A stretch of 64,000 bases of DNA from contig NZ_JABBGH010000001.1 of NCBI RefSeq assembly GCF_012927305.1, positions 1,798,001 to 1,862,000 on the forward strand, in the 5' to 3' direction. Each line of letters starts with the position of its first letter. Within the stretch, counting starts at the first letter, position 1. Below are positions 24,303 through 32,447 of the stretch, in pieces. The notes below the pieces were generated by a model. That model worked only from the letters and a program-made list of their open reading frames with translations. It made no database searches and was not told the DNA's origin. Both the position numbers and the translations under genes were made by a program. The DNA is from Hymenobacter polaris. GTDB lineage: Bacteria; Bacteroidota; Bacteroidia; Cytophagales; Hymenobacteraceae.

Positions 24303-26855
24303 GTGGCTATTTCCGATTCGCTCCGGCGCAGCCTGCACATTGCGCAGGCCGTGGCCCATGAATACCGCCAGGCCCAGTACGCTGCGCCGCACCTGCTCAT
24401 GGCCTTGTTGCACAATGAGATAGGGTTGGCCTCGTGGCTGGTGGCCGTGCTCGATAAGGATATTCACTACCTACGCGAGTGGGCCGAAGTACGCCTCGAA
24501 GACGAGCCCAAGGCCGCCCGCCCCGTGGAGCAGCCTACCCCCGCGGCCGCCGTGCAACAAGCCCTGGAACTGGCCGAGTTAGTAGCCCTGCAACTTACCC
24601 GTGAGCAACCTGACGCGCTCTGCGCCTTAGCCGCTCTGCTGCGGCCAGGCTTGGCGTTCACCGCCGAGCAATTAAAATCACTGCCGCTTACGCAAAAAGA
24701 AATTTTGGACGCCGCCCAGGCCGAACTGCCCGCTGCCCCCGCCACCTCGGCCGACCCTAAGGCTACCGCGCCCGCCAATGGCCCGGCGCCCGCCGGCCAG
24801 GGTGGCGCCCTAGGCACCTACTGCACCGACAAAACCGCCCAAGCCCGCGCCGGCCAACTCGACCCCATCGTGGGGCGCGACCGCGAAATCCGGCTGGTGG
24901 CCGAGATACTGGGCCGCCGCACCAAGCCCAACGTGCTGCTCATCGGCGAGCCGGGGGTAGGGAAGTCGGCGCTGGTCGAGGGCTTTGCGCAGCAGCTGGC
25001 CCTGGGGCTGGTGCCCACGCACCTGCGCGACGTCACCTTGTTTGAGCTGGACCTGGGCACGCTGGTGGCGGGCGCTTCGTACAAGGGCGAGGTGGAGGAC
25101 CGCATCAAAAAGGTGCTCACCGAGTTGAAGCAGTACACCCGCGCCATCTTGTTTATTGATGAGCTGCACGTGCTGCTCGACCCCAAGGGTAGCGCTGGCA
25201 GCGGCATTGCGCAGCTGCTCAAGCCCGAGCTGGCGCGCGGCGAGCTGACGGTAATCGGGGCGACGACCAACGACGAGTACCGGCAGTATCTTGAAAAGGA
25301 TGAGGCCTTTAACCGCCGCTTCGACACCGTGCGCGTGGAAGAGCCCTCGGTAGTGGTGGCCGAGCGGATGCTCGAACGGGTGCTGCCCCTCTACGCCACC
25401 CACCACGGCCTGGCCCTGGGCCCCGGCACCGTGGCCGAAGCCGTGCGCCTAGCCAAGCGCTACCTCAAAGACCGGCAGCTACCCGACTCGGCCATCGACC
25501 TGGTAGACCGCACCATGGCCGCTATCCGGATGCTCGACGAGCACGCCGTGGCCAGCCTTCAGCAGCTGCAAACAGAATTTGATACCCTAGGCGCTCGCCA
25601 AGGCGAGCTAGGCGAGGCCGACTACCTGCGCGAGCTGCGCTGGTTTTTGTACCAGGTACAAAACCAGGTGAGCCAGCTCTGGCTCAACCAGCTCGAAAAC
25701 GAGCAGCAGCCCGAGCAGCTCGAAACCAGCGCCGAGCTCGAAACTTACCTGCGCGAGCTGCTAACGGCCGTGCTGGCCCTGGCCGATACCAAGAAGGAAA
25801 GCGTCGAAAAACAAGATATTGCCGCCATCGTGTCGGGCAAAACTGGCATCCCGCTGGGCAAGCTGCAAAGCAACGAGCGCGAAAAGCTGCTGCGCATGGA
25901 CCAGGTATTGCAGCAGCGCGTGGTGGGGCAGGAAGGGGCCGTGCGCGCCCTGTGCGCCGCCATCCTAGAGTCGCGCTCGGGCCTCACCAAGGCCGGGCAG
26001 CCCATCGGCTCGTTTTTTCTCCTAGGACCTACTGGCACCGGCAAAACGGAGTTAGCCAAGGCGCTGGCTGACTTTCTATTTAACGACGAGTCGTTCCTCA
26101 TTCGCTTCGATATGTCGGAGTTCAAGGAAGAGCACTCGGCCGCGCTGCTCTACGGCGCGCCCCCCGGCTACGTGGGCTACGAGGAAGGCGGCTTGCTAGT
26201 GAACAAAATTCGGGAGAAGCCCTACTCGGTGGTGCTGTTCGATGAGATTGAGAAGGCCCACCCGTCGGTATTTGACATCTTTTTGCAAATTCTGGACGAA
26301 GGCCGCCTGCACGACCGGCTGGGCCGCGAGGGCGACTTTTCCAACGCCGTTATCCTCTTCACCTCCAACATCGGGGCCGAGCAGGTGAGCCGCGCCTTTG
26401 CCGCTGGGCAGCCCCCTACCCCCCCCGAACTGCTCGAAACCATGAGCCGCCACTTCCGGCCCGAGTTTCTGGCTCGCCTCACCGAGATTGTGCCCTTCGC
26501 GCCCATCTCGGAAGAGAACGTGGGCCGCATCTTCGATATCCACCTGCGGCCTCTGCTAGAGCAGTTGCGGCGCCAGGGCATCACGCTGGAAATCAGTTCC
26601 GAGGCGCGGCAACACCTAGCCCTGTCGGGCTTCACGCCCAAGTACGGGGCTCGGCCCATTACGGGGGTCATTCGCTCGCAACTGCGGCGGCCCATCTCGC
26701 GGCTCATCATCAGCGGCGAGGCCCGGCCCGGCACCACGCTTACGCTCACCAAGCCCGAGGGGAGCGACGAGCTGGTGTGGGCCACTGCGCACGAAGCCCC
26801 CGCACCCGTACCCGCGGCGCCTATCCCCTCCCTTGAGTCGGGCGGCGTAGCCTAG
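24303..26855 (+). CDS. clpV: T6SS sheath-disassembly AAA+ ATPase TssH (ClpV)
   Basis: An ~850-residue ClpB/ClpV-type double AAA+ ATPase that unfolds contracted sheath for reuse. The GTG at 24303 starts directly before the Clp N-domain (RRSLHIAQAVAHEYRQAQY, HLLMALL); the frame is open to 24222 but that part is not family-like. First Walker A GEPGVGKSA is near residue 215, with ATTNDEYRQYLEKD after it; second Walker A GPTGTGKTEL near 574; LFDEIEKAHPSVFDI is the second Walker B. It is divergent from tssB and followed 37 bp later by an hcp fusion gene, possibly co-transcribed. Confidence 0.92.
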   Translation: MAISDSLRRSLHIAQAVAHEYRQAQYAAPHLLMALLHNEIGLASWLVAVLDKDIHYLREWAEVRLEDEPKAARPVEQPTPAAAVQQALELAELVALQLTREQPDALCALAALLRPGLAFTAEQLKSLPLTQKEILDAAQAELPAAPATSADPKATAPANGPAPAGQGGALGTYCTDKTAQARAGQLDPIVGRDREIRLVAEILGRRTKPNVLLIGEPGVGKSALVEGFAQQLALGLVPTHLRDVTLFELDLGTLVAGASYKGEVEDRIKKVLTELKQYTRAILFIDELHVLLDPKGSAGSGIAQLLKPELARGELTVIGATTNDEYRQYLEKDEAFNRRFDTVRVEEPSVVVAERMLERVLPLYATHHGLALGPGTVAEAVRLAKRYLKDRQLPDSAIDLVDRTMAAIRMLDEHAVASLQQLQTEFDTLGARQGELGEADYLRELRWFLYQVQNQVSQLWLNQLENEQQPEQLETSAELETYLRELLTAVLALADTKKESVEKQDIAAIVSGKTGIPLGKLQSNEREKLLRMDQVLQQRVVGQEGAVRALCAAILESRSGLTKAGQPIGSFFLLGPTGTGKTELAKALADFLFNDESFLIRFDMSEFKEEHSAALLYGAPPGYVGYEEGGLLVNKIREKPYSVVLFDEIEKAHPSVFDIFLQILDEGRLHDRLGREGDFSNAVILFTSNIGAEQVSRAFAAGQPPTPPELLETMSRHFRPEFLARLTEIVPFAPISEENVGRIFDIHLRPLLEQLRRQGITLEISSEARQHLALSGFTPKYGARPITGVIRSQLRRPISRLIISGEARPGTTLTLTKPEGSDELVWATAHEAPAPVPAAPIPSLESGGVA

Positions 26856-26892
26856 GGCTTCGTTCCGTGATAAAAAAGCTAGAAGCTTAGTT

Positions 26893-27816
26893 ATGTCGTC
26901 ATTCTATGCGGAGCTGGAAGTAGCGGGCCACACTTACCCACTGCGCCAGTGCCAATTTGAGTTTGAGCAGGCCACCGACGCGCGGGGCCGCACCGTGGCC
27001 AAGGTCCGCCACGGCCAGCTACACCTGACCCTCAATGTCCCTCCTGATGACCTGCTGCTCGACTGGGCCAACACGGCCCACAAGCTGCTGGCTGGCCACA
27101 TCACCTTCTTCGACACCGCCCGGCGCACGGCCCGCGAGACAGTAAGTTTCACCGCCGGGCAGTGCGTGAGCTATCAGGAAAGCTTTACGGCGGGCGACGC
27201 CAGCGACGGAGCTTACGTGTGCCAACTCATCATCGCCACGGCCGAGAAGCTGGACCTCACGCCCGGCGGGCCGGTAGGGGCGTTTGTAGCGCCGGCGGCG
27301 CGGGAGCCTGCGGCACTGCTAGTCAAGCTGGCTACGCAACCAGCCAGTAGAAATAGGGTTCTAGAGCAAACAGCTTATCGAAAAAATCTAGCCGACCCCG
27401 TGCGGGATATACTAGGCCCGGGCAGGCTGTCGCATCCTGAAGAATGGAGCAGTACGTTGGCAAGCCTTAAACAGGCAGGCGTCGAAATTATGCTGAGTTT
27501 CGAAGAGCGTTTAGCGTATGCACCAGGAACTATGCCCGGCCGGCCCGGCCAGATTCACTTGCATGAGGATGCTTCCATTGGAGCATTGAGACACGAATAC
27601 CAGCATTTTCTGGACGACCAAAATGCTGGTTTCTTAGGTACACGTGGCTTATATGACCTGAATTTCCGCAGACAAACTGAAATAAATGCGTATGGTTTGG
27701 AAATAAAGATGATGGAACAGATGGGTGAGCGGGAAGCAGTTGCTCAACTACAGCAAAATCTAAGCGCCGAGCTAGCTAAGCTCGAACTTGACCTGGGTGA
27801 TATAGAATTAATTTAA
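26893..27816 (+). CDS. Hcp fused to a C-terminal predicted zinc metallopeptidase toxin (T6SS effector)
   Basis: A 307-residue evolved Hcp. Residues 1-~125 are a TssD/Hcp domain; ~126-150 is an Ala/Pro-rich linker; ~150-307 is a toxin-like domain. That domain has HEYQH at residues 234-238, fitting HExxH, and a downstream TEINAY with Glu near 263 as a likely third zinc ligand, as in predicted metallopeptidase toxins of polymorphic toxin systems (the Tox-MPTase type is the nearest I recall). The C-terminal domain is AT-richer than the Hcp part. A candidate immunity gene starts 15 bp downstream. Delivery would be by Hcp tube loading. Protease activity is inferred from the motif only. Confidence 0.82.
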   Translation: MSSFYAELEVAGHTYPLRQCQFEFEQATDARGRTVAKVRHGQLHLTLNVPPDDLLLDWANTAHKLLAGHITFFDTARRTARETVSFTAGQCVSYQESFTAGDASDGAYVCQLIIATAEKLDLTPGGPVGAFVAPAAREPAALLVKLATQPASRNRVLEQTAYRKNLADPVRDILGPGRLSHPEEWSSTLASLKQAGVEIMLSFEERLAYAPGTMPGRPGQIHLHEDASIGALRHEYQHFLDDQNAGFLGTRGLYDLNFRRQTEINAYGLEIKMMEQMGEREAVAQLQQNLSAELAKLELDLGDIELI

Positions 27817-27831
27817 TCAATCTCCACACCA

Positions 27832-28386
27832 ATGGAAGTACTACTGCCGCCCGACGCTCAGATGAGCACATTCGACACAGAGAAGATAGTAAGATTACTA
27901 CACCATGCTTCGGGTACTGTGCGGGCGCGGGCTTTGCCAACAATAGGAGCCCGTCTTACTACTACCCCAGCTCTCAAGGAATACTTATTTACTTCGGTCG
28001 AAGACCCAGCTAATTTGCAATTAGTGTTTTATGAATTTATAAAAGTGGCTTGGATAGCCGCTTTAGTTATTTTAGATTACGGCGACACAACCGATTTGTC
28101 GAGGTTGAAAGACCTAGTGGCTAAATGGCCGCTATCGGAGCAGAAAGGCTTCTTGCTCTATAGCAAAGACCATCAAAAATTTGATAAGCTTTTGTCTGCT
28201 ACTATACCAAACAAACCTGCGTCAATTACTATAACAGAGTCGGATGTAGTACACTACGAGGTTAGACTATCGGAGCAAGCAGACCCGGTTCACGTCAGGG
28301 TTTCTACACTAACCCCTAGGCAACGAAATGGTCGGCTTCGCCATCGGCGCACACGCCAATCCTTCAAGAACAGCACTGCAGGCTAA
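27832..28386 (+). CDS. Candidate immunity protein for the Hcp-metallopeptidase effector
   Basis: A 184-residue protein of no recognised family, AT-rich, starting 15 bp after the effector gene (an inner start at 27862, MSTFDTEK, is also possible). No signal peptide or membrane segment, so it would act in the cytoplasm. The body is helical with short hydrophobic repeats. From about residue 160 the chain becomes Arg/Asn-rich and looks out of frame: the +1 frame there reads LGNEMVGFAIGAHANPSRTA and continues to about 28414. Either a frameshift altered the C-terminus or the tail runs into foreign sequence. The immunity role is inferred from position. Confidence 0.6.
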   Translation: MEVLLPPDAQMSTFDTEKIVRLLHHASGTVRARALPTIGARLTTTPALKEYLFTSVEDPANLQLVFYEFIKVAWIAALVILDYGDTTDLSRLKDLVAKWPLSEQKGFLLYSKDHQKFDKLLSATIPNKPASITITESDVVHYEVRLSEQADPVHVRVSTLTPRQRNGRLRHRRTRQSFKNSTAG

Positions 28387-28400
28387 TGAAGATAGAATCA

Positions 28401-28515
28401 CCCACCCCTAGACTCCCGGAGCACCCCATACTATAGGTTCAGGGCCGACTAGCCCCCTAGGTGTACTTGTAGGGCTTCGGCGGCGTGTTACCACTCGGCG
28501 ATATTGAGGTGGTCG
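28401..28515 (-). pseudogene. Decayed 3' end of tssF (recombination scar)
   Basis: On the minus strand one frame reads LNIAEW-stop-HAAEALQVHLGG-stop-SALNL-stop-YGVL, against LNTAEWQHAAEALQAHLGG, QSALNLPYEVL at the end of the intact tssF at 29888. Two stops replace Gln and a third replaces Pro. In the best-matching 60 bases I count 49 identities with 29931-29990. It lies directly before a 5'-truncated hcp. Confidence 0.92.
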
Positions 28516-28519
28516 AGTC

Positions 28520-29323
28520 GTGGCCAAAGTCCGCCACGGCCAGCTGCACCTGACCCTCAATGTGCCCGATAACGACCTGCTGCTCGACTGGGCCAACACG
28601 GCCGACAAGCTGCTGGCCGGCCACATCACGTTTTTCGACACCGGTCGGCGCACGGCCCGCGAAACGGTGAGCTTCACCGCCGGGCAGTGTGTGAGCTACC
28701 AGGAAAACTTCACGGCCGGCGATGACGGGGAGGGTGCTTACGTGTGCCAGCTCATCATTGCCACGGCTGAGAAGCTGGAGCTTACGCCTAGTGAGCCGGC
28801 AGGGGCGTTTGTAGCCCCGGCGGCGCGGGAGCATGCGGCGCCAGTGTTGGCAACTACAGTAGCCTCTGGCCCTTTGGCAGAAAATGTGTCTGTACTTGCC
28901 AAAGCCACCAACCTACCAGCCAACCCTATGCAGCCAGCTCGTATGGAGTTATGGATGGGGTATTTGGAAAGAAGGGGCGTGCAGTTTCATATTGGCACGC
29001 CTGAAGCGGAGCTGAAATTATTTGATAACCAGGCAGAGGGTATGTATTCGGCGGGTGGCGGCACTAAAACTATTTACTTGTACGACCCACCTGGCACTGC
29101 CACTTTCTTTGAAGAAGCTTTTCATGCCCTTCAGCATTTACGTAAGCATCCGGCTATCAAAGTGCTAGAGAGCGGGCAAGAGGTAGATGCTTGGGAGTAT
29201 GATGCCAAACAAGCGCTGCTTAAGCATAGTGAAAAGCTAGGGCTGAGTTATGAAGAATACGTCGAAACCGAAAATCAATTGCAGCAAGTTATTGATAATG
29301 AGTATGGCAATTACAACTTCTAA
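28520..29323 (+). CDS. 5'-truncated Hcp fused to a second predicted metallopeptidase-like toxin
   Basis: A 267-residue frame starting GTG. Its first ~90 residues match Hcp of the gene at 26893 from AKVRHGQLHLTLNV onward, so ~35 N-terminal Hcp residues are missing and the upstream sequence is a tssF scar instead. After a linker, residues ~135-267 form a different toxin domain with FFEEAFHALQH (Glu198-Glu199-x-x-His202, an EExxH variant of HExxH) and EVDAW (Glu221) downstream, paralleling TEINAY in the first effector. Without the first Hcp strands it probably cannot join the tube, so it looks like a stored, orphan effector tip. A candidate immunity gene overlaps its 3' end. Confidence 0.78.
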   Translation: MAKVRHGQLHLTLNVPDNDLLLDWANTADKLLAGHITFFDTGRRTARETVSFTAGQCVSYQENFTAGDDGEGAYVCQLIIATAEKLELTPSEPAGAFVAPAAREHAAPVLATTVASGPLAENVSVLAKATNLPANPMQPARMELWMGYLERRGVQFHIGTPEAELKLFDNQAEGMYSAGGGTKTIYLYDPPGTATFFEEAFHALQHLRKHPAIKVLESGQEVDAWEYDAKQALLKHSEKLGLSYEEYVETENQLQQVIDNEYGNYNF

Positions 29324-29726
29324 CCGAAGAGACCCGGCTACTTGGCTAGAGATAGGGCTAACCTGTCACCGGTATGAAACTGTATTGGAATTGTTGCTAA
29401 CGTTCACCAACAAAACGTCTTCAACTCAGGAGTTTACTTTTTCCAACCAGTCGCGCAAGGCGGAGCTGCTAGGCTTGCAAGTTGTAAACCAGGCTGGCCA
29501 ACGGGTGCTACCCACTCACAATCTGCTTATCAAGCCTGCTCAATCAAACTCGAACAGCCAATTTCTGGCAGCTGGTGACACGTTCTCCTATCTATTGAAG
29601 GGTATTGTTACGGAGTATGGCTTAGAATTTCCCGGTGCGTTGTTTGAACTGCAACTAGGAGAGCCTTACCAACTACAATTTTACTATGCAGGTCAGAAAT
29701 CAAACCAAACAATTTTGACGATTTAG
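29298..29726 (+). CDS. Candidate immunity protein for the orphan Hcp effector tip
   Basis: A 142-residue (from 29298; 29304 is equally possible) protein of no recognised family that overlaps the end of the effector frame by ~25 bp, typical of effector/immunity pairs. It is strand-rich: VLELLLTFTNKTSS, TFSNQSRKAELLGLQVVN, FLAAGDTFSYLLKG, LGEPYQLQFYYAG resemble an immunoglobulin-like beta-sandwich. No signal peptide. It remains intact while its effector has lost the Hcp start, as expected if protection against sister cells is still selected. Role inferred from position. Confidence 0.58.
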   Translation: MSMAITTSNRRDPATWLEIGLTCHRYETVLELLLTFTNKTSSTQEFTFSNQSRKAELLGLQVVNQAGQRVLPTHNLLIKPAQSNSNSQFLAAGDTFSYLLKGIVTEYGLEFPGALFELQLGEPYQLQFYYAGQKSNQTILTI

Positions 29727-29793
29727 TTTAGCATAAGGTATTGGCTGTCAATAATTAGATTCTTTTAATTTAGCTCTTTGTCGTAAGACTCTG

Positions 29794-29879
29794 CCCGGCG
29801 CACGGCCCACGAAACGGTGCGCTTCACCGCCGGGCAGTGCGTGAGCTATCAGGAAAGCTTCACGGCGGGTGACGCGGAG
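29794..29879 (+). pseudogene. Internal hcp fragment (recombination scar)
   Basis: One frame reads ARRTAHETVRFTAGQCVSYQ, then ESFTAGDA, nearly identical to residues ~76-103 of the Hcp fusion at 26893. It starts and stops abruptly and leads straight into the 3' end of intact tssF at 29888. Confidence 0.92.
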
Positions 29880-29887
29880 TCTCCAGG

Positions 29888-31807
29888 TTACCCACCCACT
29901 GGCTCCACGAGCACTTCATAGGGCAGGTTGAGGGCCGACTGCCCCCCTAGGTGCGCTTGTAGCGCCTCAGCGGCGTGCTGCCATTCGGCCGTGTTCAGGT
30001 AGCTGGTGGCAGCCGGCGTGAGGCGCACTCGAATGCAGCGCACGAAGCCCGCCGTGGGCGTGGCCCCCGTCTGGAAGGCTTTCTCGACGTGCACGGCGGC
30101 CAGTTGCACCCCTAGCTCGGCCCAGCAGGCGGCCTTGATGTCGGCCAGCGTCACGAGGCGATTACGAGCCAGCAGGTTGCGACGTAGGGCGTAGGTGCGC
30201 TCCTCGGGCCTTGGGCGCTCGCGGCCGCCGCTGGTGGTGGTGAGTAGGCGCACTTCTTCCACATAGTGGCCGTCTTGCACGCGCAAAGAGCTGCCAGCGG
30301 GCAGGCGGTTGGCGGCCGCCCCGCTGCTCGACCAATACTCCAGGTATACGCTGTCGCGCACGTCGCGGGGGCGCAGCAGCAGGTAGGGCACGGGCTGCTC
30401 AGTGGCACGCTGGCGGTCGAGACGCTCCTCTAGGCGCGCCATGTTCTGGTCAAGCTCACGCAGAATGCCGCCAATAAAATCGGTGCCGGCGGCGGTAAAT
30501 GCCTGGCTCTCATCGCGCAGCAATTCCAGCAATTCGCGTAGGCTTTCGCGGCTGGTGCGGGCGTCGAAGCGGCCCACGCCGTGGGTGCGCAGCGTGTAGG
30601 TGTCGGTGGCGCCTTCGGTGAGGTCGCGCAGGGTAGTGGCCCGGAAGCTCACATTGCTGAGGCTATACACGCTGCGCACGGCCAGAAACGGCTCCTCGCT
30701 CACTAGCGGAAACAGGTTGAGGGCCGGTTGCAGGCGGTAAAGCACGCGGTGCAGGTGCCGGTTCACAACCGGAAAGCAATTGAGCGCGCAAGTCAATTGG
30801 GCAAACGCTGCGGGCGGTAGCGCCTGGGCAAAGCGTACCTCCAGCCAAATCAGGGGCTGCGTGAGCGCAGCTAGGTCGGTGGCGGCGGTGCTGCCGAAGG
30901 CAGTCGTCAGCTCGTCGGGGTAAGGCCGGGGGAGGTAGGCCGCCAGCGCGCCGGGCGGCAGCACCACCCGCACAAATAGTGGCGCATACAGGGCCTGAAT
31001 TTGCTGCTCGATGCGCCGCAAAAAGTCGTATTCCGCATCCAGCGCGCCGCTAGCCGTAGCGTCATCGCCAACGGCTTCCAAGCCCAAACTGATGGACAAG
31101 GGTACGTCGCCGAGGTGCCACTGCTCGCCCGGCAGAAAGGCCAAGTAGTCGGCTCGGTGCGGCTCGTTTAGCCAATCTATATAAAAAGTCAATTCTCTAG
31201 GCACCTGCTCACCAATGGGCAAACGCAGGCCCAGCCACAGGCGCCGATGCGCCGCCGGTGGGGGAGCTAAGGCGCGGGCTACCAAGCGTTTTTGGCCCTG
31301 CTGACCTACTTGCCATACGGCTTCGTCAGTAGCCAAACACTGCACCGCACCCGCTACTAAGTGGGTGGTTTGCAAGGGTGAAAAATGCAGTGGTCGGCTC
31401 GCCGCCTGCCGCCCCACGGCCGGGAACTCGAATGCAAACTGCGCATCGGCGGGCAGCGTCACGTGCGGCTCGCGGGCGCGGGCTTGGGCCACGGCGTGCG
31501 CTGGGTGGGGCGCATCCACTACATCGGGGTTGAGCAGGGCTGCCAGGCGCTCGATGAGGCGGCCCTGGGTGGCGTGCAGCTCTTGGCCGATTTTCTCAAA
31601 CTCGACGGCGCAGGCTTCGAGCAGCAAGTTTACCAGCGGGTCGAACGCATCGAGGTCAGCCTCGCCGTAGCCCCACAGCTCGGCGGCCTGGCGCGTCAGG
31701 CGGCTTTTGATGCTGGCTTTGGTGAAATCGGTACTGGGTGGCGGCGAGAAGGGCGAGGGGGGTAGCACGGCAGGCGGAAAAAGCAAGGACGCGGCCAAAT
31801 TACTCAA
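29888..31807 (-). CDS. tssF: T6SS baseplate subunit TssF
   Basis: A 639-residue TssF, the scaffold of the baseplate wedge with TssE, TssG and TssK. The family N-terminus is clear (RQAAELWGYGEADLDAFDPLV, then LLLEACAVEFEKIGQEL, LLNPDVVDAPHPAHAVAQA), as are LTCALNCFPVVNRH near residue 345 and VEKAFQTG near the end. The start is a TTG overlapping the tssE stop (TTGA), suggesting translational coupling; no ATG is available near the family N-terminus. Its 3' end faces effector modules, and a decayed copy of that end lies at 28401. Confidence 0.9.
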   Translation of the reverse strand: MSNLAASLLFPPAVLPPSPFSPPPSTDFTKASIKSRLTRQAAELWGYGEADLDAFDPLVNLLLEACAVEFEKIGQELHATQGRLIERLAALLNPDVVDAPHPAHAVAQARAREPHVTLPADAQFAFEFPAVGRQAASRPLHFSPLQTTHLVAGAVQCLATDEAVWQVGQQGQKRLVARALAPPPAAHRRLWLGLRLPIGEQVPRELTFYIDWLNEPHRADYLAFLPGEQWHLGDVPLSISLGLEAVGDDATASGALDAEYDFLRRIEQQIQALYAPLFVRVVLPPGALAAYLPRPYPDELTTAFGSTAATDLAALTQPLIWLEVRFAQALPPAAFAQLTCALNCFPVVNRHLHRVLYRLQPALNLFPLVSEEPFLAVRSVYSLSNVSFRATTLRDLTEGATDTYTLRTHGVGRFDARTSRESLRELLELLRDESQAFTAAGTDFIGGILRELDQNMARLEERLDRQRATEQPVPYLLLRPRDVRDSVYLEYWSSSGAAANRLPAGSSLRVQDGHYVEEVRLLTTTSGGRERPRPEERTYALRRNLLARNRLVTLADIKAACWAELGVQLAAVHVEKAFQTGATPTAGFVRCIRVRLTPAATSYLNTAEWQHAAEALQAHLGGQSALNLPYEVLVEPVGG

Positions 31808-32229
31808 TCGACCGAAAGCGGGGCCACAAACAGGCTGGCCTGAAACGTGAACGGCTCGCGGGTGCGGTAGAGGGCGGCCGTCACGGTTACTTCCAGCCGC
31901 CGCCGGATGCGCTGGCTTACACCTTTCAGCTCAAAGTCGAGCACGGCCACCTGCACCCGCGCCTGCAGCAGGCGCGGCTCAAACTCTTGAATGGCCTGCT
32001 CCACCGACTGTTGCACCCGGTCTTTCCAGCGCATGGTGGCCATGGCCTCGAAGTCTTGCTCCCACACCTGGCAGCCAAAATCGGGCTCGTAGCGCGCCTC
32101 GCCAAAGTGCGTCGTCAGCAGCAGATACACGTGCTGCGCAATGGACTCCTGCACCGAGCAGCGCGGCAACTGCCGACGCTCTAAAATGCCTTCCAAATCA
32201 AGCGGCAGTTGGTAATACGTAGCACTCAT
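31804..32229 (-). CDS. tssE: T6SS baseplate subunit TssE (gp25-like)
   Basis: A 141-residue gp25/TssE protein that starts sheath polymerisation on the baseplate. Recognisable parts are SVQESIAQHVYLLLTTHFGEARYEPDFGC, the conserved gp25 core, and a VQQSVEQAIQEFEPRLLQARVQV helix-strand followed by EVTVTAAL. It overlaps the tssF start by 4 bp and is first in this two-gene unit, divergent from an hcp gene at 32448. Confidence 0.9.
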   Translation of the reverse strand: MSATYYQLPLDLEGILERRQLPRCSVQESIAQHVYLLLTTHFGEARYEPDFGCQVWEQDFEAMATMRWKDRVQQSVEQAIQEFEPRLLQARVQVAVLDFELKGVSQRIRRRLEVTVTAALYRTREPFTFQASLFVAPLSVD

Positions 32230-32447
32230 GGGGCAAATGACTAAGAAAACATGAGGGCTAGCTTACGCCCGGCCCCGTGAGGACGTTACTCCGAGCGAAG
32301 CAGTACCGCCGGTTCTAGGTACCGGCCCCGCACGTACTGAAAAAACCGTAACTTGAGCTTTTGATAATCATAAAAGTAGCTAGTTAGAAGCAGCCTCTAC
32401 GTAACCAGCGTCCTAGGGCTAGTTTCTACCACTAGCGTTTTTTGTGT

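Noticed and set aside
26893..29323. Prophage tail origin for the Hcp genes
   Set aside because: No capsid, portal, terminase or tail-length genes are present; the neighbours are ClpV, TssE and TssF.
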